Shown: positions 32,630-44,267 of the stretch, piece by piece
How the letters are laid out: every line of letters begins with the position of its first letter
Numbering within the stretch: position 1 is the first letter of the stretch
Source of the DNA: Trigonopsis variabilis
Lineage: Eukaryota; Ascomycota; Trigonopsidomycetes; Trigonopsidales; Trigonopsidaceae
Assembly: GCA_003707065.3 (NCBI GenBank)
Contig: PPXM03000004.1
Location: forward strand, 310,001 to 374,000
Direction: 5' to 3'
DNA length: 64,000 nt
Program-made: the position numbers and the translations under genes
The notes under the pieces: generated by a model
Seen by the model: only the letters and a program-made list of their open reading frames with translations
Database searches by the model: none
What the model was told of the DNA's origin: nothing

Positions 32630-34228
32630 TTGATGGATCCCGATTTTTCTAGTCTCGATGAACCGGCGTTCTATCCAAACTTGTCCAAGTCACTTTCAAT
32701 AATCTCTTCTTCAACTAGTCGTCCGCCTCTAGAAGTTTCTTCACCTCTTGCAGGCAAAGATTACGATGGACCACATCATTCTCGAGTTACGACAACTGAG
32801 CAGGACGATTTCAATCAGTCTGATAGAAGTTCAACTGATACTCATTCTAATCGTCTAGCTAAACTGGAAGCTCTGCGTGCGTCAAGGCATAAACGTCAAC
32901 CGCACTCTACGATAGGGTCATACGAAGACTGTGATGAGGACGACAACGAAGATTGGATAGTTGATGATGATAATGATGGCTGGATAGTGGACGATGACCT
33001 GATATCTCTTCCTGACGATTATTTGTCTCTGCCTGCCGAGTTCTCCCTTCAGTTCCAATGTTCTGATGACGTTCATTTCTCTCGTGTGATTAAGGGGCTT
33101 CTGTACCTGATTATAGACAACAATGATTCTCGGTATTTTTCAACATATCAGCTTTTTTCGCACTCTTTATCGACATTAGACAGAAAATACAAATCTCGCT
33201 TTTATTCACTTCTAACGACAACTTGGGATCCAGATTTCGTGACTGACTTGAAGACTAGGCCATTTTCGTCTCTCAGGCGTGAAGTCGATTCGTATCGTCA
33301 GTGTGAAGCTTGTCGTCGTTCTTGTAATGGCAGATACGGCTTACGCATCAAACTGTTTGGTTTCCCTTATTCACCCGATTCTCTGAACATTATAGAATCG
33401 TCTGAAACTGATCCAGAAAGCTCTCAGTTAAGCATTGTTTCTTCTGATCATCCATCTCCTAGCTCTCCTGTGACTTCACCAAAATCCCCTACCGAATGCG
33501 TCATTAATAGAAATCCACGCCTTGATGAAATATTTGATGATGACAACGACAGTGATTATGACTTATCTATTCCACTGAAACGCTCTTGTAGATGCTTACC
33601 TGATAAAGACAGCAGTGACGATGAAGCTGATGACCAAATCAGGACTCTGAAAGTCTCCCGAAGACGGTTATACGATGATGAAATTTCAGTCTCTAACGAT
33701 GATTCAGAGTCAGTTTCCAATATGATGGCCTGGCCATCTCAATCTAAGGGTGGAGAACATCTGCCCAAAGATTACCATTCAGTCGTCGTTCTTGACTCCG
33801 ATGATGAGCCTTATAGCGCCAATACTCGCAGACATCGCCACCAACAGATATTGCTGGACTCTGAAAACGAGGAATCTCCTTCTTCAACCCCTTTAGGTCC
33901 TTCATTTGAGCACCACTTCAATGACTCAGATCAAGAGGAAGAAAACGTCCTAGCTCTTGGAGAAAAGAAAGCTCCGGCTACGTCTTATTACGTGGGTGCG
34001 TCTTGTGGCCCACGCGCACAGACCTTAAGTTCCCTTTGGCATTGGAAGTACCGCCTCTATTGCACTATCAAGGCGCGCGTTAATCGCACAAAAGCTTTTG
34101 ACGATTATCAGGCAAACAGTGCCAAGGATATTAATTCGACGGTGGATGCAATTTTCAAAGAACTATCTTTTTATAACTCGGAGAGCTTTATCGCCAAGAC
34201 TTGGAAGGAATTTAGTGTCGATCTCTAA
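32630..34228 (+). CDS. DUF4211 domain protein
   Basis: A 532-residue intronless protein. Around residues 100-125 an acidic segment contains two copies of the W-I-V-D-D-D motif (EDWIVDDDNDGWIVDDDL). The DUF4211-like region follows (about 150-250): FSRVIKGLLYLIIDNNDSRY, LDRKYKSRFYSLLTTTWDPD and RQCEACRRSCNGRYGLRIKL, the last with a C-X2-C...C pattern and a GFPYSPD block. The second half is acidic, Ser-rich and probably disordered until a helical C-terminus. Fungal DUF4211 proteins are thought to be nuclear and chromatin-related, but no biochemical activity is established to my knowledge. It is divergent to RNR2. Confidence 0.75.
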   Translation: MMDPDFSSLDEPAFYPNLSKSLSIISSSTSRPPLEVSSPLAGKDYDGPHHSRVTTTEQDDFNQSDRSSTDTHSNRLAKLEALRASRHKRQPHSTIGSYEDCDEDDNEDWIVDDDNDGWIVDDDLISLPDDYLSLPAEFSLQFQCSDDVHFSRVIKGLLYLIIDNNDSRYFSTYQLFSHSLSTLDRKYKSRFYSLLTTTWDPDFVTDLKTRPFSSLRREVDSYRQCEACRRSCNGRYGLRIKLFGFPYSPDSLNIIESSETDPESSQLSIVSSDHPSPSSPVTSPKSPTECVINRNPRLDEIFDDDNDSDYDLSIPLKRSCRCLPDKDSSDDEADDQIRTLKVSRRRLYDDEISVSNDDSESVSNMMAWPSQSKGGEHLPKDYHSVVVLDSDDEPYSANTRRHRHQQILLDSENEESPSSTPLGPSFEHHFNDSDQEEENVLALGEKKAPATSYYVGASCGPRAQTLSSLWHWKYRLYCTIKARVNRTKAFDDYQANSAKDINSTVDAIFKELSFYNSESFIAKTWKEFSVDL

Positions 34229-34351
34229 GCAGAGCTTTTCGTCTCTCGAATTCAAGATAACCTTCGTCTTTGTAAACTAAAATTTATAACCTACGCCTTT
34301 GCCTTACGCTATCACAACACATCCAGGCCTTCCTTGATTCCGTATCGTACA

Positions 34352-37300
34352 TTAATACCTGATCTCCATGGGGGTGTCACCGCCAGCCCCAAAGCGCTCG
34401 TGATACTTGGGACATGACTTATTGGTTCTGATATGGCCTACTTGACCGCATGTAGCACATTTCCGGGTCGTAGGCTTGCCAGCAGGCCGTGGTGTCCCAT
34501 CCTCACCGACTTCAGACGCCTTCATTGCTTTTCGAGCGATTCGTCTCTCCTCATTTCGTTTCAATCGGATCAACTCTTCTTGGAGGAACTTTTGATGTCG
34601 TTTGTTAATCTCTTCATCGTTCGTAGGAGCAAGCTGATCAGCCTGCAGCTGAGCATCCTCTTGGGCATGACGCCGTTTAACGTAGGCACGAATCACAGCA
34701 GGATCCTTAACCAATTCACTTGTTTTCTCAATCAACCCGTCAGGTTTTCTGAACGTCCGAGTTATTCGCAATATCCTGCGATTTCTTCCGCTATTAGAGG
34801 CATGAGAAAACTGTGATGCTGTGTCGTCTTCTTTTGCTTCCTTGTGAACGTCACCAAACAGTCCATCAATTTCATCCGCAAGCTGTTGGCCTTGCTGTTG
34901 GGCTTGTCGGCGATGTTCTTCGATATCAAGCTCCCATGGAATTGCATTGATGTCTTTAACTGAAAGGCTGGTTGTCTGAGCGTTCCAGATCCTTTGGATC
35001 TCTTCTTCATAAGCCTTCTGTTGTAGCGCCACGTTGTAAGAATGACCCCCGAACCTCGCCTTGTCTAGCTTTTCATCCACCGATTCTCCTTGCGCGCGGA
35101 ATCCACCTTTCATGGACGTCCTGATAAAGCTAAACCCTTCTCCGCGGCCAGTGGGATCACCCTCACCATGTAATTGAACCATAGCTTTACCTTGAGTAGC
35201 ATTAATAAAGTTTCTTGACACTATCCAGGGCGCAAGAGCCTCTTCAGTGCTCATTCCGTCATGATATTCATCTTCGTCCATAGATTTTCCATAACCTGAG
35301 TCTTCGAGATGCTGCTGGCCGACCTGCATCACCTCAATCAATGCAATTTCTTCGGGCGTCACTAACGCCCTAATTTGTCCTTCAGTAGGAAGACTATCAT
35401 TTGGCTTGATTTTCCAATACCCTTGATCTTTACCAGTCCGTTGATATTCCATAAACTCCTTTAGACGCTGTCGGTTTTGCATATCATTTAGATCCGGGAA
35501 ATGAGCAGAGATATCACGGACCAATAACCTTCCATTTTCATTCTTGTTCAACACCCTATAGACAACCATTTTAAGTCGATTCTTTGACGCTGTAGTGACC
35601 TTTCGCGAATGGGGTCCAGGGATTTCAGTAACTGGAAATGTTTGTCCGACAACAAAAAGGTAAGGAATCGGACGAATGTAGAATCGTTGGCCTTGGCCTC
35701 CACCACTGCTTCGAATCAAAAGAAAATCAGTGGATTTTGGATCATGGCGGAACACTGGAGCTCTAATCATATTATTATATAGTGTAGGCACGATTTGACC
35801 CGGATGAACAAATCCAAAGTTCCAGAAGGGACTCCGATCTTGAGGACTGAGAATATGAGTTTCTCCCACCCCCTTTTTGGGTCTGGTTTCATCATCAGCA
35901 TCCTTTTTGCGATAATAATTCAGAAGCTTACTACCCATTCCAATATTGTTAAGCACGAGCGGGAACTCCTCGGAGTATTCTAACAAAAAGAAAGGAGTGG
36001 TATCACCCAGACTCAAGTCCTTAGTAGTAGCCAAGATCTGTGAGATGTCTCTTCCCCTATCGAGCTTCTTCTTCCGAGTCTTGAGTTTCGTGAAATGGAT
36101 GGTAGCATTAGGTCGGACCAAGAAGGTAGGACGATGGTAAGATCGGGCTTGCGCCTTTGACAGACGAGATTTGTAAAAGGGTGACTGCAATCGACGAGCA
36201 ACCATTGAATGATCTATGTTTAAGGTACCAAGAGTTGAACGCACTCGAGACTGATAGTTTTCTTTAAGTTGATCATAAGCTTGGTCGTTCGAAACATTGT
36301 ACCGTTCACTCAAGAGTCGTTCAATGGCAGCTCCTTTATGAACTTGATCAAGAGCCTGGCGCTTAGGAGATTCCTGATTAACCTCTACTAGGAGATGAGG
36401 GTCATTCATGATCAAAGTCGGGGCCGAATACCCTTCTAATTTCCCATCGACGATGGAATCGACATCTAATGACCAGTCATACATATCATCAATCTCATCG
36501 GGGAACTTTACTCGCTTAGTGTTTGGCTCACTGGGAGTTTTAGGGTCAATGACATCCTCATCATTCCAATCATTACAGGCAAAGTCTAGTTGCAGATCAA
36601 GAACAGATTCACTTTCATTTCGAGTCTATGAAGGTTAGAATATCATTAGCAGCTTTACTTACCCTTTTCCTTGGATTCTCGACATCCTTCTTAATTAAAG
36701 GTGAAGAGTTGGATGCTACTTTAACTAGGTGTGAATTCGAAGGAGAATGTCGTTCATGGGCGTTTCGAAATACTTTAAGTTGATCAGTTTCTGGCTCAAA
36801 ATGGATCTTTGAGGGAAAGCAAATCCTAAAGAAATGAGGCCGTCTAATCATCGACTGGCTGGGTCGAATAGCAAATAAAGAACCCATATTCAGAATCTCA
36901 TCTTTCTTGAAATCAGGGAACCATGTTTTAAGTAGATAGTTCTGAGTTTGAGGATCAATCACTTCTAATGATTCATCTTCGCCTATAAGAACATCTGCAA
37001 GTGAGGTCTCGTCAGTCGATCCTTCTTCTATTTCAGTTTTGACTTCAACTGGACTGACATGCTGCTCCTCGTCCGACTCAACTCCAAAAAGTTCCGCTTC
37101 ATTCGGCATTTCATCCTTAGGTTCAGTTTTAATTCCAATTTCGGACTGTAATTCCTTTTCCCAAGAGTCTGCCTCGGCCTCAGGAGCTCGGTCAATCATT
37201 AATTGGTCATCATCCTCATCAGCTAACTCGTCTTCATCTTCAAAGTCAATAGCGTTGTCGGCATGTTGCGTCTCTGCACCCGGGGCAAGAAGATCGGGGG

Positions 37301-37397
37301 GAAGTACACCGAGAGATAGTTCGCCTCCCAAAAGACTTTGCCAATCATCACCATTTTCTGTTGTCTTTGGCGGTGATAACGCCTTAGAAGAGGCCAT
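34352..37397 (-). CDS. TAF1: TFIID subunit TAF1
   Basis: Two exons (37397-36663 and 36625-34352) give 1,002 residues. The N-terminus has the acidic TAND-like segment with ENGDDWQSLLGGELSLGV, which in yeast contacts TBP. The central DUF3591 domain is clear (YHRPTFLVRPNATIHFTKLK, FPLVLNNIGMGSKLLNYYRK, FWNFGFVHPGQIVPTLYNNM, then the winged-helix region around RLLVRDISAHFPDL). A C-terminal CCHC zinc knuckle follows (KCATCGQVGHIRTNKSCP). There are no bromodomains, as in other fungi. TAF1 is the largest scaffold of TFIID, the general factor that places RNA polymerase II at core promoters. The intron is 37 bases. Confidence 0.95.
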
Positions 37398-37622
37398 GGT
37401 GGCGGATGTTACAAGATCACAGTTGAAGCGGAGGGTCGTCGAGTTTCGTGGACTGTAACACCTCCCGGCTCGCCTAGCTACGCTCCGTAGGCAAAGACAT
37501 AATATAATAATCGACTAGCTTTACTTAGTTACCAATTATCTTCCTTAGAGTCTACGAGTAACTGCTTATTTAGCTCACCTATATGGGTTTTCGTATACAC
37601 ATGCCACATTATAGACTTGTGA

Positions 37623-38075
37623 TTATTTTTGTAGTTCACCAATCATGACTTTATTCCTTCTTATGGCCTCTGCTTGACACTTCTTTATTGTTCCTGAAGA
37701 TCGAATGACTCTAATGATTGCTCCTTCAAGCGCTAATAATCCTATACTGGCATAGCATATCTGTTCTTGTCCTCTACCCACTTTAACTATTCCCGTTGAA
37801 GTTACCGGGGAAAAGTATACAACCCCCATACTTCCACCCACTTGACCGGCACCAAATGCTCCAAAATATTCCTGTGCTGTATCTCTAAGCATCTTGGTCA
37901 AAGTTCGAGCATCCAAATTCTCATGGGTTCCATGTATCGAGACCGTGATCTCTCGCTGAATTTGTCTTCTCTCCTCTTGGGTCATCTTATCATATTGAAT
38001 CAATTTTTCGATTAATGTTGAGTCCGGAGCGCATAGTATCTCAAACAGAAGATAACGGCTCTTGAATCTAACCAT
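37623..38075 (-). CDS. POP5: RNase P/MRP protein subunit Pop5
   Basis: A 150-residue intronless protein starting with the family hallmark MVRFKSRYLLFEI, then VSIHGTHENLDARTLTKMLRD and GIVKVGRGQEQICYASIGLL. Pop5 is a core protein of RNase P (tRNA 5' processing) and RNase MRP (pre-rRNA cleavage) and partners Rpp1. The C-terminal segment SSGTIKKCQAEAIRRN is also conserved. The length is typical. It lies upstream of, and on the same strand as, TAF1, separated by 225 bases. Confidence 0.95.
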   Translation of the reverse strand: MVRFKSRYLLFEILCAPDSTLIEKLIQYDKMTQEERRQIQREITVSIHGTHENLDARTLTKMLRDTAQEYFGAFGAGQVGGSMGVVYFSPVTSTGIVKVGRGQEQICYASIGLLALEGAIIRVIRSSGTIKKCQAEAIRRNKVMIGELQK

Positions 38076-38724
38076 CCCAGAACGTCAAAGTCCTGCAGCA
38101 GACTGGTTCGAGGTGTGCGCTATGGACACTGGCAGGTGTCGAGAGGACTGTCGCTATCGTTACAAGCGAGTCATCGATGGCATTCTGATTCTGATTACTT
38201 TCGAATTTACAGATTCACTTAGCAGCTTTTGGATGAATTTTACCTTGAGATTAATCAAGAGAAACGCTCCTCATTGAAGTCCATCTTTCTACTCCGACTT
38301 TGCTCTCGATTAGTGCTTTGTGCTTGTTGCCATTTTCTTTTCGCTTTATTCTCTTTCTCCCTTTTTCCCTTTTTCTTCGGAAATTAATGCCCTTAACTAT
38401 TCTCACAGTAAACTCTAAATAACGTATTACGATCCCATTCCTCTCGTAGTGCGAGAGAATTTTCAGAACTGCGTCCTGACTAACATCCGATGTTCATGAG
38501 AGCTCTCTGTATAAAATCGAGAAGACAATTTCCACTGATCTAACAATATTCTGATTAGAGAGCTCCTTATTCTGTCAAAATGCCACTAAAGTCTAAGCCT
38601 TTGCTCTACCCAAATCCGCGCCGCACCTTGTCGTCTTTGTCAGGACATTCAGGAACAATGGGACCATTGTCCTTGTACACACAGAGAGAACACAAGCAAG
38701 ACAACAGAAAATCTTGAAGTAATC
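38076..38724. promoter_or_regulatory. divergent region, POP5 / arrestin-like gene
   Basis: 649 bases between divergent genes. It has a pyrimidine-rich tract at about 38330-38380. A 45-codon frame opens at 38580 and closes just before the arrestin-like ATG; it has no recognisable similarity, and I could not splice it into the downstream gene, though an upstream exon cannot be excluded. Confidence 0.35.
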
Positions 38725-40215
38725 ATGAAGATCTTCAAGCTTTGCAAACTGGCATTAAAAGTCGAAGCTGTGGAGTCAAATGATTTCGACAATCCTCCTG
38801 TCAATGGTGAAATGGATTCAGATCGCCTCGTCCCTATTCTAGCTAAACTTACTGTTGTCGCGACACGGCCAATCTCAATTCTAACAATTCGATGTATTTA
38901 TCGCACCGTGGTATCACTGGAAGCGTTCCAGGAGACGTCTGAGCAATACGCGTACCAAACTGTGCATGAATCCACAAAAACGTTCCCAATAAACAATTCA
39001 GACCTCACACCTGGTTCAGCAAGAACAACTGATCTTAGGCTCGAAGTCCCTTCCTGGCTACCAGCTACGGTCGACATTGCCCATAAAGGTCAATGCATAC
39101 ACCAGCTGAAAGCAGAGATCGTCCTGACAGATAGTTCTTTGACGCGATTCTTTGGCCGTTCAAGGATAGAATACGAGATAGCGTCAGAAGTCAGTTACCA
39201 ACGTTCATGCAATATCTGGCAAAGCTTGCAACCCGCCATTAATAGTGAAATAAGGTCTAAGTTAGCATGGCATATAAAGCTTCCTCAGATTATGAAAATA
39301 GGAGCACCTTTCACAATCACTCTAAGAGCAAATCCAGCAAGACCATATAGAGTAGCTTGGGTCCAGTTGGGTGTTGAACAGTCTGAATTCTATGGCCCTC
39401 TTTCTCCTCCGAGAAATCTTAATCCGACCCTCCGAAGTCAGGCCGAAGCAAACTATGAAAGATGGCGATTTCTCAAAAACTCGTATCCTATAGCCGAGCT
39501 CGATGTTTTTGGGACATGTGGATCAGCCTCAAAACCCAAGCCGTTAATAGATTCTTCCCTAGTCTATCTTTCACCCCAACTTGAATTCCCCCCTCTCCCC
39601 CGAAGTGAAGAAGTATGCACTAAATGGAACGAAGCGACGTTGAAAATTAACGACTCTCCTGTACAATCCGATGACCAAGTAGGGCCACTAGATCCCAGGC
39701 CACTAGCCAGACAGCCAACTGTGCAAGGACGGAGCGATGGCCACATTCCTTATCATCATATGGACTTCTCTCTAATGCTAAAAGATGACACTGGCATCTT
39801 GCCAACATGTTCATCACCGCTTATGACAGTTTCACATATATTGCATATAAAGATTTCTTTGATTGCAAATGAAAAGGCTCGGCCTTATTCCATATTCTCG
39901 CCTGCTGAAGAAGATAGTAGCAGCGGTGACGAGCCCTGGGTGGACAGAATGTCCGACCTGCGACGACACGTTGCAAATAAAAAACCAAAGAGTTATTGCG
40001 TCAGCATTCCAATAACGCTATGCCACAAATCTCTCCAAGATACAAGCTCCCCAGGCTGCGGCTCGGCTGCATTCCAAGATTCATTTGACGGCAATGGCAT
40101 GGATGCTAGCAATTCATCCTATAGCAGTGTGATGCTATCGAGAATGAGGTCACGAACATGGAGCGTGGATACATTGCCTCTTTATGAGCCCCAGGCGAAT
40201 ACAATGTCAACTTAA
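38725..40215 (+). CDS. arrestin-like protein (tentative)
   Basis: A 496-residue protein whose first ~280 residues have the alternating hydrophobic pattern of a beta-sandwich protein. Two blocks recall alpha-arrestins: EVPSWLPATVDIAHKGQCIH with QLKAEIVLT (end of the N-domain), and KLAWHIKLPQIMKIGAPFTI with TLRANPARPYRVAWVQLGV (start of the C-domain). Fungal alpha-arrestins recruit the ubiquitin ligase Rsp5 to cargo, but I see no clear PPxY motif, and the similarity is by eye only. The C-terminal 200 residues are Ser/Pro-rich and end near SVDTLPLYEPQ. The N-terminus starts abruptly, so an upstream exon may be missing. The fold assignment is inference. Confidence 0.55.
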   Translation: MKIFKLCKLALKVEAVESNDFDNPPVNGEMDSDRLVPILAKLTVVATRPISILTIRCIYRTVVSLEAFQETSEQYAYQTVHESTKTFPINNSDLTPGSARTTDLRLEVPSWLPATVDIAHKGQCIHQLKAEIVLTDSSLTRFFGRSRIEYEIASEVSYQRSCNIWQSLQPAINSEIRSKLAWHIKLPQIMKIGAPFTITLRANPARPYRVAWVQLGVEQSEFYGPLSPPRNLNPTLRSQAEANYERWRFLKNSYPIAELDVFGTCGSASKPKPLIDSSLVYLSPQLEFPPLPRSEEVCTKWNEATLKINDSPVQSDDQVGPLDPRPLARQPTVQGRSDGHIPYHHMDFSLMLKDDTGILPTCSSPLMTVSHILHIKISLIANEKARPYSIFSPAEEDSSSGDEPWVDRMSDLRRHVANKKPKSYCVSIPITLCHKSLQDTSSPGCGSAAFQDSFDGNGMDASNSSYSSVMLSRMRSRTWSVDTLPLYEPQANTMST

Positions 40216-40226
40216 TATGGACAGAT

Positions 40227-41899
40227 TCAATCTCTTTCAAGGTTCTCATTCTCAACTGCCAAGTCATAAGCTACCTTCTGTCCTCTAGGCAGATCCAGCC
40301 AAGAGAATAAGGGCAAGGGTAATAAGATCATCAAGAGCAGGAAAACAAAAGCATAGCGGATATTATTAGAAACTTCGATAATATATCCAGTGGTTAGTGG
40401 CCCTACAATAGAAGAGCCCTTATCGGTGATCGAATAAAGTACAAAGAAGACACTCTCGTGTCCTGGTGGTATTAGCATGGAATAGGTCGAACGGCAGGTA
40501 GTTGATAAGCCTCCTAGCCCAAACCCGTAGACAATAGCAATTACATACATCTCCCAGGAATGCCGCAAACCAAGTTTAGATGACCATAAGCCGAGTAATC
40601 CATAAAGGGGAATGAATGATAAAATAAGAATGCATATTATAATCCCAACAGGTCTTGTGCGGTCTCTCGAGATATAATCTGCAATCTTGGGTATCATGAA
40701 TGCCCCCATAATTCCGAAGACCATCACTTCCACTCCTATGATGGCCAGACCGAAGGATTCCATGTTCAGCTCTGATTTAGCGAAAAGAATTGCTGCGCTA
40801 TTGATTGTTGTCGAACCATCGGATAACAAAAACCAGCCAGCAAGAAAGATCAGAACATCTTTTGAACGCTTGGCTTCCCTAAGAGTTTCCCACACGCTTC
40901 TCCAGCCAAAAGAAAGGTAATAGTATAGACGGTACAATTTATTAGTCGAGTGACATTTTAAGGGAGGGCCCGGTCTCGACACAGCTAGTTTTATTGTAAG
41001 AAGAGTAAACAAAAACCACCAAGCTCCGACTAGGGCCAAAGAGAACTGAACAGAAAATAGTGAGGAGTGAAGTTTCAAAACTAAGACAATAGTTATGATT
41101 TGGACAATAAAGGTAGCAAAATAACCGGACGCAATACCAACGCCACTTAACTTATCAGATAGTTCCACCTTTTTCGTAATTATCTCTTGGCTACTTTGAG
41201 GATGGTCAGGCTGAAGAATGAATTTATCAAATCGAACAAGAGGCGGTAAGAACGAATTCGCGCATACGTTTGTAGCTCCAAAGGCTGCATTTCCTCCAAT
41301 CGCTAGTAAAGCTGCTCCTAGATACTGTGATGCGTCCAAAGTGACAAACAACATGGCGAATAGGGATCCTAAAATAGAAAATAATACCAGGAAGAACTTT
41401 TTATAACTTCCTCTATCAGCAGCTCCGCTAATAGACATCACTATCACCGTCTGAAATAGCACACTTAAGGATATAGTGTACAAAACGAACGATTCGGTGT
41501 TGACATACTTTCCAAATACCTCAATTACACAAACATTCCCTTGAGACGGGTCGGTAATATCACCGGGAGGCGGAGGTCCGATCACTGATAGACATGGTAT
41601 GTTATGATCTCGTTCGAAAACGCCGTTCCTTCTCGCCATTTGGTTCAGAATTATAGGAATGTAGGTGCTTATTCCCGCGACTGTAAAAGGTTCGCTCGCC
41701 CATGAAGCTGATAGCCTAGAATTAGCAAGCCTTACATCGAGGCTCCTCACCATCCAACGATTTCTCTCTTGGACGTCGCACCGTGCTCTCCGTAATCGTG
41801 TTCTACTTGCTGTCTCTCTTGGGTATAATTTGAATCTCCAATCAGGAGGTCCCGTTCATCTGTTTCGCCATTCGCTTCAGCCGCCTCTTGCGAATCCAT
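40227..41899 (-). CDS. ATG22: Atg22-like vacuolar amino-acid exporter
   Basis: Two exons (41899-41751 and 41715-40227) give 545 residues; the intron is 35 bases. Splicing joins EIVGW to LSASWASEPFTVAGISTYIP, reproducing the family's GW...ASEPF signature, which unspliced translation breaks. The protein belongs to the Atg22 branch of the major facilitator superfamily, with about twelve transmembrane segments and motifs such as SISGAADRGSYKKFF, NAAFGATNVCANSFLPPLV and YGFGLGGLSTTCRSTYSMLI. In yeast Atg22 exports leucine and other amino acids from the vacuole after autophagic breakdown. The N-terminal ~45 residues are acidic and cytosolic. Confidence 0.94.
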
Positions 41900-42164
41900 G
41901 GCGTCTAGCGAGTATCAACTGCGATGACGATGCAAAGTGACACGTCCCAAGGGTAGACGTTAAATCTCAAAAGTGAGTATCTAAAAATGGATACGTAGTG
42001 CGATTATCCCTCAACCAAGAGATAAGATTACTCTGTTCAGATTACTTTTATTATCTGTCCACTTATCCAAACACACAATTGACGAGACCGTCGTTGGGGT
42101 ATCAATCAGCTGAAATCAGCCTTAGCAACAAGCACTACCTCTCATCCTTTCTTAAAACTCCATA

Positions 42165-42503
42165 ATGCCCTCGACTAAACCTTCAACGTTGAACGAACCA
42201 GGTCATAGAGAATATCTGTGAGTAATTCTCATCTTCTCTTCTGACTTTAGGGTTAAACCAACTCCATACCAGGATCGGGTGACTTGGCAGATGTCACCAG
42301 CCCTCATCCGCGCCCGACATAAGTATTTCTGGAAAAATACAGCTCTAGGTCTTGGTCTCGCGGGGTTTGTGGCTGGCGTTTACTATTATACTCGATATGC
42401 TATGAGATCTGATGACTTCTCCGATGTCGCGATCCCGCCGATTGATGAAGATGTCTTGACGCAGCTACGGCAAGAACGAGAAAAGGCCGAATTCTCTAAA
42501 TAA
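42165..42503 (+). CDS. COA3: cytochrome c oxidase assembly factor 3
   Basis: Two exons (42165-42217 and 42251-42503) give 101 residues. The joined product contains REYLVKPTPYQDRVTWQMSP then ALIRARHKYFWKN, the typical Coa3/CCDC56 lead-in to its single transmembrane helix (TALGLGLAGFVAGVYYYTRY). Coa3 is an inner-mitochondrial-membrane protein that binds newly made Cox1 and helps couple Cox1 translation to complex IV assembly. The length matches fungal relatives. It is divergent to ATG22 (265-base gap) and convergent with the tubulin gene. Confidence 0.9.
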
Positions 42504-42614
42504 TGCCTTCCATGTCAAGCTATGATTATCAACTATATTTTGTACATAAACCCAATTTGCCAGTCATGTGAATAGCTATTTCTTTTGCAAAGTAGCCCTC
42601 GCAACAGTGACACA

Positions 42615-44267
42615 TCAGTACTCTTCCTCAAGCTCCAGTTCTTCAGTTGTAGAGCGACCTATCTCTTGATACTTTTCTAGGTTAGTTCTCCATTCTTGAT
42701 TTAAAGCTAACATACGTCATTTTCGAGCATAGCCATATCTTCTCGCGCCTCACTGAATTCACCTTCTTCCATGCCTTCACCAACAAACCTGCCGTTAGGA
42801 TGAAGAGTATTCTGAATCTTATACCAATGGACAAATGCCCTCCGCTGATACATCAGGTCGAATTTGGAACTGAGATTTTTCCATACTGTTGAAATTGCTG
42901 TATTATTTGCAATGGCAGTGACCGCTCTCTTAACATCAGCAAGATCCCCACCGGGTATGTAAGTTGGCTTCTTTCGGTTGATTCCTGTCTTAAACCCCTA
43001 ATACAAGTCAGTTGGTCTAAGCCAAGGACACCCACTGTAGGACACCATTCCACAAACTCCACATCGGCACGCGACTTAATAGTATTCAAGATACTGTTGC
43101 ATTCCTTTGAAGAGCAGTCTCCTCTATAAAGGAGAACCACAGCCATATACTTTCCAGATGAGTTTTCGCACATGACCATTTGAGATCCGCTATGGAAACA
43201 ATCAAGGGTTATATCTTGAACATTCAGTGACTGATGTGTGGCCTTTTTGGTCTCTATAACAGGAGAATAAGCCACCAGAGGATAATGGATGCGTGGATAA
43301 GGAACCAAATTTGTCTGAAGTTCGTTAAAATCCATGTTTAAGGGACCCTCAAAGCGGATAGATGTTGTCAATGAAGAAGTAATCTGAGAAACTATTCTAT
43401 TTATGTTCTCAAAACTGGGTCTAGCAATGTCGAGCTTGCGATTGCAGATACCATAAGCGGCCTCATTGTCTATAAGAAAAGTGCAATCGGAATATTCTAT
43501 TGTACTATCTAATTAGAATGCTAGTAGAAAGATGATATCACCTATGAGTAGAAAACACGGCATTGTATGGCTCCACGACTGAAGTAGATAGCTGCGGAGC
43601 AGGATAGATGGCCATTTGGAGCTTTGTTTTTTTTCCAAACTCTTCGGTGATGTTTTCCATTATTAGTGAACCTAAGCCAGAGCCAGTTCCTCCTCCGAAT
43701 GAATGGAAATAAATCAATCCCTGCAAAGCCTCACACTGTTCTAGCAGGTCAGATCAATATAGGGTATGAGACTACCAGACATTTTTCGCACCTGGTCTGC
43801 GATTTCTTCCATCTTCTCTTTCCCTAATAAATAATGGCCTCTTGAAAAATTATTCGCCGCGTCTTCATTGCCTCGAAGCATATATTGGGAGGAAAACAAA
43901 TCTTTATACTTTCCGTGTTTGATATCATCAATAGGCTAAAGTTGGGTTAGACTTTATTCAAGTGAAGTAGCCTACCCCGGGATCAAGATCGATGAAGAAT
44001 GCTCGAGGAACGTATTTGCCTTGAGCTGAGGATAAGTCAGTCTTGATATCTAAATAAAACGCATACAGGATTCTGTAAAGAAGGAATTTAACCCTTCTGT
44101 ATGTTCAACGCCTGGGTTGAATCGTCCATCTGCTCCCAGTCCATGTTCCAAAAGGTATAATTCCCAGTTAGAAGCACCTAACTGACAACCTGCCTAAATA
44201 TCTCAATAATTGTCCAATCAAAAGTAATTACCTGCCCAATATGGAGCTGAAGAATCTCTCCTCTCAT
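42615..44267 (-). CDS. divergent alpha-tubulin (nine exons)
   Basis: I infer exons 44267-44232, 44193-44067, 44025-43976, 43935-43792, 43735-43542, 43504-43036, 42997-42825, 42788-42716 and 42671-42615, giving 440 residues in a continuous frame. Alpha-tubulin landmarks are intact: [39 protein letters not shown], the GTP-binding [54 protein letters not shown] (with the catalytic Glu that triggers beta-tubulin GTP hydrolysis), [27 protein letters not shown], and a C-terminal EEEY. Sequence elsewhere departs strongly from conventional alpha-tubulins, including an N-terminus MRGEI instead of MREI/MREC. It is likely a second, specialised or fast-evolving isotype. It is convergent with COA3 and divergent to the PXMP4-like gene. 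Confidence 0.9.

Noticed and set aside
44025-44066. 17-base intron in the alpha-tubulin gene (GTATGC...TTTAG)
   Set aside because: Far too short for splicing. Using the next acceptor (CCTCAG, 41-base intron with a CTGAC branch site) restores the exact family spacing.
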